This document shows, piece after piece, positions 1-10,000 of a stretch of DNA of 64,000 nt. How positions within the stretch are numbered: position 1 is the stretch's first letter; every line of letters starts with the position of its first letter. Location: contig BSYO01000005.1 in NCBI GenBank assembly GCA_033239525.1, forward strand, positions 1,240,001-1,304,000. Reading direction: 5' to 3'. The translations under genes and the position numbers were made by a program. The stretch is from Nepenthes gracilis. Taxonomy: Eukaryota; Streptophyta; Magnoliopsida; Caryophyllales; Nepenthaceae. Below the pieces are notes generated by a model that did not search any database, had not been told where the DNA came from, and was given only the letters and a program-made list of their open reading frames with translations.

Positions 1-517
1 CACTATTGATCTTCATGCTCATAACTGCACTCAATTTTCTAACACAAAAAAGTAACTTCGCATTAAATACATAAAATTCTATAGCATCTACTGCTCATTT
101 GCATGACAAAGACAGCTAACCATTTAAAGTTTAGCCTCATAAACCCAGCATCATGACTCAGGTAAAGCACTGTACATTTGACTCTCCCAGAGGCCCAGCG
201 ACATACTTGATAAACTCATACGACAGAGTAAACAGAAAGGTTTTTTCCCCTTCTTTCGCACCCATAAGCTCTCTCACGAGAGTCCAAATCAGGTCTAAAA
301 AATTTGCCTGAAAATGAGCTTTATTGTCTCCTTGCATAATATGGATTCCAAACATCTAAACTCCACTAGCATCAGTGACAGACTATTTACAAATATCTTA
401 TTTTGCACCACAAACAAGCAAACAGTTAATTCGAACTTTCCGCAAATATCACAAATCAATCAAACTTACCCATTTTTTTACTTCTGAAAACGCTGCTCCA
501 GCGAAGTTGAAACATCA
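1..517 (-). other. 3' flank of the C2-domain gene
   Basis: This lies downstream of the minus-strand C2 gene stop codon and probably includes its 3' UTR. A 65-codon open frame on the minus strand (355-158) has no recognisable family and lies where a 3' UTR is expected, so I do not call it a gene. No RNA gene or mobile element is visible here. Confidence 0.4.
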
Positions 518-1450
518 CTAATCCACGTGATACTCGCTGTAATCATCCCTAGAAGCCAAATCACTATCGACCCTCTCCGCAATCTTCTCCTCTTCATAAT
601 TCAATCCTTCCTCCAAAGCAAGCCCCCCAAATGCCCCAGTGACAAGCCCAACTCCCCCGCCAGCAGCCACCGCGCCCATTTTGCTTCCTTTGGGCTTCTG
701 ATCATACGGAGAAGAATAATCCACCGGGGCCGACGGACCACCTCTGTAACTCAACGGACGATTAAAGAAAGGCCTCGGCGGCGTTGGCGGCGGTGGAGGA
801 GAGTAATAGCCCGAGTAGTAGCCCAAATAAGGATCCGAATACAAGTACTGTGACCCAGATTGGAGAGAAGATGTGTAAGGCGATGGTGGGTATCCTACGT
901 AGTCGCGCGAATGAGTAGGAGTAGGAGGAGGAAGGTGGGGAGGGGCAGTTGAGTAATAATAGCTACTCGGAGGGGCAGTATGATAATCTGGCACGGGCGG
1001 CGGCGGCAAGGGGCGTACTTTAATGGAGAGTTTTAGACGGATCTTACCATGAGGGCGACCGGAGGGGCGGCTAAGCTCGAAGGATCTGAGTTTGCTGGAA
1101 TCATCCGAGTCGGGAAGGTCCTTGAGTGGGACCCGGAGGGTGCCGACGAGGGGCTTGGGTGTGTCGGAGGGCTTGGAGTGGAAGATCTCAACAGAGAGAA
1201 AGGAGTCAGGGAGAGGAAGGGTGATAGGGACCACGAAACGCTCGTTCCAGACAGGGCGAGTGGAGCCCGAGTCGTCTGATTTGGTAGCGAGTCGACGTTC
1301 CGGGTCAATCCAGAAAATGGCGTAGGGTTTGAGGTCGCCGTTCCGCCAGTTGACGTTCTTCAAGTGCTTGGCAGAGACAATTGTTAAGTCGAGATCGAGA
1401 AGCTTGGACTGCTGTGGAGGTGGGCGAGACAGCGCCATGTTGGTATCCAC
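518..1450 (-). CDS. C2-domain protein, SRC2-like
   Basis: Single-exon protein of 310 residues. The N-terminal part (about 15-145) reads as a plant C2 domain: LDLTIVSAKHLKNV opens the first beta strand, followed by YAIFWIDPERR, then PVWNERFVVPI, and LKLSIKV closes it. Residues about 150-250 are rich in Pro and Tyr. The C-terminus has a Gly/Ala-rich hydrophobic stretch at about 258-279, then GLNYEEEKIAERV, a tail typical of soybean SRC2-like proteins. C2 domains bind phospholipids, often with calcium, so a membrane-associated role, perhaps in stress signalling, is inferred from the family. The start at 1450 has a second in-frame Met four codons later, and either could be used. The coding DNA is much GC-richer than its flanks. 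Family assignment is firm; exact function is not. Confidence 0.88.
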   Translation of the reverse strand: MDTNMALSRPPPQQSKLLDLDLTIVSAKHLKNVNWRNGDLKPYAIFWIDPERRLATKSDDSGSTRPVWNERFVVPITLPLPDSFLSVEIFHSKPSDTPKPLVGTLRVPLKDLPDSDDSSKLRSFELSRPSGRPHGKIRLKLSIKVRPLPPPPVPDYHTAPPSSYYYSTAPPHLPPPTPTHSRDYVGYPPSPYTSSLQSGSQYLYSDPYLGYYSGYYSPPPPPTPPRPFFNRPLSYRGGPSAPVDYSSPYDQKPKGSKMGAVAAGGGVGLVTGAFGGLALEEGLNYEEEKIAERVDSDLASRDDYSEYHVD

Positions 1451-2740
1451 TTACAAGCGTCGCCGGTTTCTGAATATGGCGGTGGAGGCGGCGATGCGTT
1501 AGGAAAAGAGTATAGCGTGATCGGAGCAGGTGCGGATAACAGAAGTGCGTTTCTTGAGACGGCTGATCTGCGATCTAATTTAACTTAATCTAATTTATCA
1601 TTTTCTCATTTTTATCACTGAATTATTTTTAATCTAATTTATATAATAATATTTAAATAAATATTTTTATTAAAAATATCTATGATATTTAACTTATTAT
1701 TTATTAAATATTAATATTATAAAAAATTTAAAAATTAATTATATATAATATTTTTTTATTTTTTAAACTTTCATTATTAAATTTTCATTCAATGATAAAA
1801 AATGAAAAAATAAATCCCCCATTCCCTAATGTAGTCGAGCAGCCGTGCTTGTTTTTTCTTGGACTTCTTTCCATTCTATTCCTACCTCTTTTATGGTTAG
1901 GATAATGGGACCCAACAATAATATTTTTTTTTTTTAAAAGGTAATTCTTGAAAAAATTATAATGTTATTTAAAATTATTCTTATTATATGTTATTTAAAA
2001 TTATTCAATTAAATAATATCAATAAATTTATATATGAAACTTCTAATAATTATTATATGTTAATTAAAATTGATTATAAATAATGAATTTGCTAAAATTT
2101 TTGCTTTAGATAATTAGATTAAGATCACAATTTTTAATTATCCAATAAAATAATTTGATTAGATACTGCCAATAAGTTTACATCTGAAACTTTTAATAAT
2201 TATTATATGTTAATTAAAATTGATATTAAAAATTCTAATGCTTATGTAAATATTCAAAATAAATTAACTGAATCTTGAATTACATGTTTTTAACTGATTG
2301 TGAGACCTTTCATTCATGAAATTAAAATTACCAATTTCAACTTTGGAACATGCTATGTTGTATGGGGCATCAGTAATATAATTTAGACTATCTAGCTATC
2401 AAAAATATTCTTTATTATAACTTTTATTTTGTCATCAATCAAATATTTGTTGTCCATAACTATTAATTGTGCTCCTTATATTTTGATTGTGATGCATTCT
2501 GAAATTTGAATTATTATATGAATTGGAGAGCTACTCGATCTTTCACAATGGGTCAAATTAGAACGGATCCGATTACTATTACCGTGAATCTGGATCATTC
2601 ACACCATAATGAATAAATATGAGGTCAGATGATTGACAAAATTCTTTCTCAAATATATCTTTCGACACTCAAATTAAAAATATTTCTCAAGTGATAGAAA
2701 GATGTGAAAATATAAGAGAAATGTGTAAATACATGTTACG
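1451..2740. other. AT-rich intergenic DNA upstream of the C2 gene
   Basis: The first 100-150 bases should contain the minus-strand promoter and leader of the C2 gene, but I cannot place a TATA box with confidence. The rest is AT-rich with no coding potential. It holds one imperfect direct duplication about 150 bases apart (2006-2073 and 2156-2223). Confidence 0.5.
2006..2223 (+). repeat. Direct duplication, about 68 bp, offset 150 bp
   Basis: Two copies (2006-2073 and 2156-2223) share the pattern AATAA-TTTA, TGAAACTT, then a run ending ATGTTAATTAAAATTGAT. They differ at scattered sites, so the duplication is old. No coding content. Confidence 0.6.
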
Positions 2741-3070
2741 AGAGATTGAGTGTTTCGGTGCACTTAGTTAGGGAGCGGTTTACGAATAGAGGATTGGGTT
2801 TGATAAGTGCACCCAACCAAGGGACGGCTTAGACAACACTCAGTGGGGAGCTGCTTAGAGATGAAGGATAAGACTCCAATAAGTGTGGCCGGCCAAGAGG
2901 CAACTTAGAGATGGAGGATAAGGTTTCGACTGGGTATGCCCGACTAGGAGCGGTTTTGAGAGATGAAAATTTAAGCTACGATAAGTGTGCTCGACTAAGA
3001 GATGACTTAGAGAGATTGAAAATTGAGCTCTTACTGAATGCGCTCGGCCAGGGGATGGCTTTGAGGCGGT
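2741..3070 (+). repeat. Minisatellite with about 50-bp period, roughly six diverged units
   Basis: Units start near 2775, 2825 (half unit), 2850, 2899, 2950, 3001 and 3054. Each carries a core like GACTTAGAGA followed by GATAAGTG and a C-rich end resembling CCGACTAAGA. The array is noticeably GC-richer than its flanks. Because several units are 51 bases, one plus-strand frame (2911-3129) stays open with a 17-residue period. I read that as a consequence of the repeat, not as a gene. Confidence 0.75.
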
Positions 3071-4583
3071 GGTTCTCGCAAAAGAGTGGATGGCAAGACG
3101 AGAGGAGTGATCTACTCGCTAATGAGTAGCTGACCATCGAGTGCACCCACGAAGGGCTGGCTAATCGGAGAAGGAAGAGATTCCTAGGCACTGAAAGTGA
3201 CGAGAAAATTTGCCTGCCAGTCTTTCCCCAACTACAGACGAAGAAGACTCTCTGTACCCAACTCTATGAGTCATCTTCACTAGCCATGCAGCGTGAGAGC
3301 TCGGAGTTGGCACAAGGCCTACGCAACCGCAGGTTGAGATTGATAATCAGTAAGGAAGAAAGATTCAACTTTGGTGAGAGGTAACTTTGAGACTGAACAT
3401 CGTATGCTCTTGATTATCTCTCCCGTTCTTTATTTTTGCGAGCTTGAAGAGAGTTCTCTTCTACGATTCTCGTCCTCTCTTTTTTCCTCCTCCCCAAAGT
3501 TTTGATATTAGCCAAATCCTCTTTTTTGGAGACTAAGAGCCCAAATTTCCATTCTTTGCAAAGGAAGGGGAGTATTTGTGGAGTAAAGGCTACGAAGCCT
3601 GCTTTGGGGCATACAACTGGAGACAGTTGCCCATGCAAATTTGTTGAGCCATCTTGGTGATTTTGGAAATCAATTGTAGTGGTCCTAGCTATATAGGGAT
3701 ACGCTTTCCTTTTTTTGAGCAATCGTGAGGCACATCCTATGGAAACTGCCATCTTGGGGTGATTCTTTTCTGATATTCATTAGGCTATCTCAACAATTAT
3801 GGCAAGTTCTTCCCGTATATGTGTGCGGCTTTGATTAGGCTATCAACCGTTGACCTGCAGGAGCACTCTGCACTGTGATTGGCTACATGCGCTAGCAATT
3901 GCCATTTGGATGACCATACACAAACTGTAATCATATGGGTATATTTGTTGAGATGGAGTCGAGCTAGCACCTTTGGGATGCATGCTTATGGGTTGTATAT
4001 GGTGGGCAACATGGACGGCCCACATCTTGATAGGCATTTCTAGGCCGCGTGATCGTGGGCCTTTTCCTGAGTTACAACTTCTGGACTGTTATTCTACCGT
4101 TAGTCTGGATTTGGAGTTGACCCATGGGTACAAGACCCATCAAATTGTTCCCTCGATGCACTAAAATGGGTCCTAAATGTAGAATTAGTATTATATTAAT
4201 TTTGATTCTCTATTTATTATTAGATACTATAAGTCCCTTACACAAAAAATTTTTGGAGCATGTTTTGAACATTGTCAATTGAAAAAAAATAATCTTTACA
4301 TCAATAGGGAAGAAAAATTTGTGTCTGAAATACAACGTGAAATCAATTGAAAAATTTTAATCATATATTCCTTTGATCTTGGCACAAATTTATGTGAACT
4401 GAAAATTTAGAAAATAATTTATTTACAAAATATAAAAAATCAAATATTGAACGTATTTACTAGTACAAGAAATGTAATAAAATCTCACAACTTAATGTTT
4501 AAACAGTGGTTGTAATCTCTAATGGAAAATTTGTTAATAAAGTAGCAAATGAGTGTATGAAATGTCTAAGCATGAATGACTTT
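3071..4583. other. Intergenic stretch between minisatellite and copia element
   Basis: Mixed-composition, non-repetitive sequence containing one minus-strand ORF of 112 codons (listed separately). The remainder shows no recognisable gene. The base composition at 3100-4150 is closer to genic than to the AT-rich surroundings, so captured or decayed gene DNA is possible. Confidence 0.4.
3414..3752 (-). CDS. Unassigned 112-residue ORF, possible gene fragment
   Basis: I do not recognise this family. The product starts MAVSIGCASRLLKKRKAY, a Ser/Arg/Lys-rich N-terminus that could pass for a plastid or mitochondrial transit peptide. The middle (about 35-80) has ordinary amino-acid composition, with HGQLSPVVCPKAGFVAF and LPFLCKEWKFGLLVSKKEDL. 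The last 25 residues are very Lys/Arg/Glu-rich and look like read-through beyond an exon end. It could be a first exon, a captured gene fragment, or chance. No partner exon was identified. Confidence 0.25.
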   Translation of the reverse strand: MAVSIGCASRLLKKRKAYPYIARTTTIDFQNHQDGSTNLHGQLSPVVCPKAGFVAFTPQILPFLCKEWKFGLLVSKKEDLANIKTLGRRKKERTRIVEENSLQARKNKERER

Positions 4584-5287
4584 TGTTAGAATTTTAGGTC
4601 ACTCCAGCGCAGCAATATAGCCTCGAGTGGAATTCGGTGTGAAATGACCGGGTTGGAATTCCTATCTAAAATGACCGGAGCGGAATTCCAGTGTAAAATG
4701 ATCGAAATAAAATTTCGGAGTAAAATTTTCGGAGTGGTACACAAGGCCAGAATAATTTTGGTAGCAGAGATGGGCAGGTGGACAAATTTGGCATGCGCCA
4801 AAAAGTACCTGTAAAGTGAGTACATGCAACAGAGCAGATAGTTAACTTTTCAAAATTGATAGCCGACCTTATAAAGTAGGTCAATTGTAAAGTTTAAAGC
4901 AAGAAGGTAATTTTACATAGTAGGTGGCTGGTTTTATAGTGCACGCAATCATTTTATAGAATAGGTGCCACCGGATGCATTCGTATATATATATATATAT
5001 ATGCATATTGCTGCGTTTTTTCAGAGTGAAAAAAAGAAACACAAAAAAAGTAGTACTTTACTCTTATTCTTTGTTTTTCGGGGACTTATGTAGCCAAGAT
5101 TTTTTGTAATCAAAATTTTATAGTGTGATTTCGTAAACTAAATATCATGTGATTTTTTTCTCTTATTCAAAAGATGATTTTTCACGTAAAATTATGTATT
5201 TTAATTTTCTTCTATTTCTTCGTTGTGTGCATATGCATTCGTCACTTTATCCTTTTGGTTCTACTGACTGATCGGTATTCCTTCTCA
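4584..5287 (+). repeat. 5' LTR of the copia element
   Basis: Begins TGTTAGAATTTTAGGTCACT and ends near CCTTCTCA, matching the 3' LTR at both ends. It contains spaced motifs of the type GAAATGACCGG and GGAATTC and an AT dinucleotide run (4984-5002) whose counterpart lies at the same relative place in the 3' LTR. The exact 3' edge is uncertain by a few bases because both copies continue AATAA. Confidence 0.85.
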
Positions 5288-5291
5288 AATA

Positions 5292-5306
5292 AGTAATATC
5301 AGAGAG
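5292..5306 (+). other. Primer binding site (tRNA-Met type), mutated
   Basis: Just after the 5' LTR the sequence reads TAATATCAGAGAG, a close variant of the TGGTATCAGAGC complement of initiator tRNA-Met used by plant copia elements. The GG to AA change would weaken priming. Confidence 0.6.
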
Positions 5307-5329
5307 AGGTTATTGATGTCGGTGTTAAA

Positions 5330-6170
5330 ATTAGTTGAAACTGATGGAGGTGGAAAACAAGATGATCTGTTTGAACAGCACAAATTATAATACTTGAAAA
5401 AGTAAGATGGCTGACCTACTATTTGTGAAGATAATATATCTTTCAGTGTTCGCTACGCCAAAACCTGAGGTAAAATCTAAGGAAGAGTGGAGTTTTGAGC
5501 ACAAATAGGTCTGTGGCTACATTTGACAGTTTGTAAATGATAACGTATACAATCACATCCGAAATGAGATAGATGCGAAGATATTATGGGAGAAACTAAA
5601 AACTCTTAATACTTCTAAGACTGGCAATAACAAGTTGTTTCACTTAAATAAATTAATACAAATGAAGTATAATGAGGGATCGCCCATTGCTAACCACCTA
5701 AATAAGTTTTAAAGGTGTGTTCACCGGTTGAACGGTATGGGCATCAGATTCAAAGATGAAGTACTTGGTTTGTGGCTCCTAACAACTCTGTTGGACTCTT
5801 GGGAGATGATATAGATCACCATAGTTAGTACTGCTCCAAATGATATGGTGACCTTGGAAATAGTAAAAGGAATTATGCTAAACGAGGAGATGAGGCGTCG
5901 CTTGCAGACATTTTCTTCCTCTCAGCACTCTAACCAGTTGGTCACAGGTCACGAGGAATGAGTAAAGGGCGTGGTCCAAAGTCTAGAAAGAAAGGTCGTA
6001 GTAAGTTTTGATTGAGGTATAAAATCTTGAGTGCCATTATTATGGGAAGAAATATTATATCAAGAAATATTATTATAAATAAAAATATGATAATAATGGA
6101 GAAGGTAAGGAGAGAAAAGTCGAGAAGAGACAAGGTGAGGAGAAGGCCTCTGTCTTAGTCATCACCAGAG
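5330..6170 (+). pseudogene. gag remnant of the copia element (UBN2 type)
   Basis: In broken frames one can read NEIDAKILWEKLKTLN, NEGSPIANHLNKF and VHRLNGMGI, the usual order of copia Gag with the UBN2 fold. Downstream (about 6029-6080) lies CHYYGKKYYIKKYYYK, a wrecked CCHC zinc knuckle in which the second Cys, the His and the last Cys have become Tyr. Internal stops occur at several points, for example just after NHLNKF. The Gag would have packaged element RNA when active. Confidence 0.75.
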
Positions 6171-6179
6171 GAGATCTCC

Positions 6180-9100
6180 TATTGACTTGTAATATAGATG
6201 ATGTGGTAAACTTGACTGATCATGAGTCCAACTGGGTGGTGGATATAGGTGCTTCACTCCATGCCACATTTAGAAATGGACTGTTCACATTTTACACTTC
6301 AAGAGATTTTGAAATATTAAGGATGAAAAATGAGGAAACATCTCGGGTTGTTGGCAAAGGTGACGTATTATTTGTCATCAACAATGAAACGAGGTTTTTA
6401 CTAGAAGACGTTTGGCATGTGCTTGGCATCCAATTGAATATAATTTCAGCCGGCAGATTAGACGATAAATGGTATTGTAATACCTTTTGTGAATGAGTAT
6501 AGAGATTGACTAGAGAGTCTCTAGTTGTTGCCTATGGAAGGAAGGTCTCTCGGTCTGTATGTGATGCAAGCCTCTGCTACGGCCGGAGAAGTGAATGTTG
6601 CTACCAGTGAGGGGTCCTTAAATTTGTGACACCATAGGTTCGGCCACATGAGTGAAAAAGGGTTGAGCAACCTGGCCAAGAAGGGCCTCATTCTAGGTAT
6701 AAAGGCAATCGACCGAGGACTTGTCTTCATTGCATGGCCAAAAAGTAGCGGCGAGTCTCATTCCAAGGAGACTCGTCCACCAAGAAGGTCGAGCCACTTG
6801 AACTGGTGTACACCGATATATGTGGACCGTTTAAAGAGAAGTAATTTAGAGAAGCACAATATTTTATCTCATTTATTAGCGATTACTTGAGGAAGTTGTA
6901 AGTTTACCAACTTAAGATCAAAGACCAAGTTTTCAGAGTATTTGAGTATTTTCATACTCTGATTAAACGGTAAACGAGAAGAAAATTAAAGTGCATTCGA
7001 AGAGATAATGGCGGTGAGTATATCAGAGTTTTTGATACCTACTATCGGTCACATAGTATTCAACACCAGAAGACACCGCCAAAAATACTACAATTGAATA
7101 GGGTGACCGAGCGGATAAACCGTATGCTAATGGAGAGAGTTAGATGTGTACTCTCTAAAACAAAGCTCCCCAGAATATTTTGGGCAGAGGCCTTGAGAAC
7201 CGCTGCTTATATCATTAATAGATCATCGTATGGCCTACTAAATGGAGAAGTCCTATAAAAGATGTGGTCTGAGAAATAAGCATCCTATGACCACCTCCGG
7301 GTATTTAGGTGTAAGACCTTCATCTACTTTTCAAAAAAAAAAGAACAAAGTTGGAGTTGAAGATAATGCAATGTGTTTTCCTGGGCTATAGAAAAGATGA
7401 GTTAGGATTTAAACTCTATGACCCAACTGAGAGAAAACTAGTAAAATCAATGGACATAATGTTTGTTAAGAATGAAACTATTGATGATATCAGCAAAGAG
7501 AAGAATACCGTATCTGACGCCAGTCTGACTAATAAGATGAGTGTTGATATTATCCAACCGACACCTCATCGCAAGAGGTTGACAGCCAAGGTGTGGCCAG
7601 AGAAAACAATGAAGAAATACCAATGCTGAACGAAGATGAGGAAGGGGAAAACGTTGCAGAGTTGGTCAAGATCATTCCTGTTAGACGATTTTTAAGAGAC
7701 CGTCGGCCATCTATTCGCCTATTGCCAAGTGAGTACGTCTTGTTCACTAATGGCGGGAGACTAAAAGATTTAGAAAAGTTATGGGAGACGAACAGAATAC
7801 GGAATGGATGGAAGACATGTAGGATGAGATGGATTCGTTATATGAGAACCATACATTCGAACTGACTGAATTGCCGAAAGAGAAAAGAGTCCTAAAGAAC
7901 AAGTGGGTCTTCCATTTAAAAAACGATAAGAGCACCTCGCAACCGAGGTATAATGCGCGGCTGGTGGTGGAGGTATTTAACCAACGACAGGGGGTCGATT
8001 TTGATAAAATATTCGCCCCTGTTGTGAAAATATCTTCCATCCGAGTAGTGCTCAAATTGGCCGTCGTCCTTTACTTAGATGTGGAACAGTTGGATGTACG
8101 GATGACTTTTCTGCATGGTAATCTTGAAGAGGAGATCTACATAGAGCAACCGGAGGGACTCTGGGTTAAGGGGAAGGAACACTTGGTGTGTCATCTGAAG
8201 AAAAGCTTGTATGGGCTCAAATAAGCTTCGAGGCGATGGTACAATTTGAGGTGATGGTACAAAATGTTCGAGTCTGTTATGGTGGATTAAGACTACAAGA
8301 AGACTATTTTGGACCACTGCGTTTTTATTTAGAGGTTTTTAGAATATAATTTTATCATTCTCTTACTTTATGTGGATGATATACTAATTGTTAGACATAA
8401 TATCTCTTGGATCACCGAATTGAAGTAACAACTTGAAAAATCTTTTGCTATGAAAGATTTGGGGCCGGCGAAGTAGATTTTGGATATCAAAATATTTTGT
8501 AACCTCAAGGCAAAGAGATTGCGGATGTTCTAAGAAAATTATGTAGAGAAGGTATTTCAATACTTCAATATGGACAAGTCCAAATCGGCGAGCACTCCAC
8601 TGGCGAGTCACTTTAGATTAAGTAGTCGGCAGTATTCGACTTTAGATGTTAAAAAAGTTGGCATGAGAAGCGTACCCTACTCGTCGATCATGGGTAACCT
8701 AATGTACGCTATGGTCTGTACTAGGCCGACCATCGCACATGCGGTTAGCACAATTAATTGATTTCTGTCGAATCCTGGTAAGTAACATTGGTCAGCAGTG
8801 AAGTGAATACTAAAATATCTCTGGGGGACTTCCAAGATGAGCCTCTATTTTGGAAGTTATAAGCCTCTATTAGTATGATACACTGATACTGATATAACCG
8901 GCGATATTGACTTTCGAAAGTCCACTTCGAGATTCTTGGTCAAATTCGTCAAAGAGTTTGTTTCTTGGCAATTAAAGTTGCAGAAGTGTGTTGATCTGTT
9001 ACCCATTGAGGTAGAGTTTATTACTATAACTAAGGCCAGTAAGAAGATATTGTGGATGAAGAAATTCATTTGAAAACTTGGTTTTAAATAGAAAAAGTGC

Positions 9101-9345
9101 GTGATACTTTGTAATAGCCAAAGTACTATACACTTTTATAGAAACTTCTCATTCCATTCGAAATCGAAGCATATTGATATTCGATATCATTGGGTGAGAG
9201 ATATTATTAACATGGGATGGCTATCATTGGAAAAAGTCTGAACCGAGGAGAATGGGTCAAACATGATGACTAAGGTACTACCAAAGGAAAAATTTGAAGC
9301 TTGTTGCAGTATGACTGGACTAACGGATTTAGTTTTTCCACAGTC
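6180..9345 (+). pseudogene. pol remnant: protease, integrase, RT, RNase H
   Basis: Protease: WVVDIGASLHAT near 6230, with the catalytic D-S/T-G changed to DIG. Integrase: HRFGHMSEKGLSNLA (6630-6680), then ELVYTDICGPFKEK (6795-6840) with the first catalytic Asp, and RRDNGGEY (about 6998-7020) with the second; next comes a worn version of the usual ERINRMLMERVRC and FWAEALRTAAYIINRS segment. Reverse transcriptase: KNKWVFHLKNDKS, KIFAPVVKISSIR, HGNLEEEIYIEQPEG (7829-8224) and YVDD at 8369-8380. RNase H region: GNLMYAMVCTRP (8692-8727) and FVSWQLKLQKC to KKILWMKKFI (8950-9070), then KHIDIRYHWVRD. Stops and frameshifts separate all of these. Confidence 0.9.
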
Positions 9346-9358
9346 ATGAGAAAAAGTT
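9345..9358 (+). other. Polypurine tract of the copia element
   Basis: A purine-rich run, GAGAAAAAG, lies directly before the 3' LTR start, in the position expected for plus-strand priming. It is slightly interrupted by pyrimidines. Confidence 0.5.
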
Positions 9359-10000
9359 TGTCAAAATTTTAGGTCACTCTTGCATAATAAATATTATTGT
9401 GTTCGTTGCGCATGAAAGCCCACAACGATATAGCCTCTAGTGAAATTATGATGTGAAATGACCGAGTTGGAATTTCAGTCTAAAATGACTGGAGTGAAAT
9501 TCTGGTTTAAAATGATCATAGTGGAATTCCGGAATAGAATTTTCGGAGTGGTGCACAAGGTCGTTTTAGAGTGTACGGAATAGAATTCTGTATGTCAACT
9601 ACAACTTTCAGGGTAGAAAGACAATTTTGTAGAGTATGTGGCAAATTTTACAGTGTACACGATCATTTTATAGAGTAGGTGCAACCCGATACATACATAT
9701 ATATATATATATATACATACATTGCTGTATTTTTTTAAGAGTGAAAAAAAAAACAAAAAAAGGAGTGGTGCTTTACTTTTGTTCTCTCTTCTTCGGAGAC
9801 TTGTGTAGTTAAGATTTTTTATAACTAAAATTTCATAGAGTGATTTTATGGGTTAAGTGTCCCATGATTTTTTTTTATTATGTAGAAGAGGATTTTTTGC
9901 ATAAAATTATATGTTTCAATTCTCCTATTTCTTCGTTGTATGCATGTGTAATCGTCATTTTTATCCTCTTGGTTATACTGACCGACTATATTCCTTCTCA
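9359..10000 (+). repeat. 3' LTR of the copia element
   Basis: Begins TGTCAAAATTTTAGGTCACT and ends TATTCCTTCTCA, aligned with the 5' LTR over its length. It has roughly 40 bp after the first 20 bases that the 5' copy lacks, and a shorter middle. An AT run lies at 9697-9714. Confidence 0.85.

Larger units (their letters stand above)
4584..10000 (+). mobile_element. Degenerate Ty1/copia LTR retrotransposon
   Basis: The order is 5' LTR, tRNA-Met-type primer binding site, gag, aspartic protease, integrase, reverse transcriptase, RNase H, purine tract, 3' LTR. The order integrase before reverse transcriptase is diagnostic of Ty1/copia. All coding regions carry many stops and frame shifts, so no protein can be made. 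The LTRs differ by many substitutions and by an insertion of roughly 40 bp near the start of the 3' copy, so the insertion is old. Flanks ACTTT (4579-4583) and an AATTTT-like run after 10000 suggest a worn target-site duplication, but this is not decisive. Confidence 0.9.

Noticed and set aside
527..1325. Open frames in other frames over the C2 gene (plus strand 527-853, 1049-1279, 1092-1325; minus 1033-1308)
   Set aside because: They lie on top of a clearly conserved C2-domain frame and arise from its GC-rich coding sequence.
7550..8317. Minus-strand frames across the copia pol region
   Set aside because: They lie antisense to recognisable integrase and reverse transcriptase remnants.
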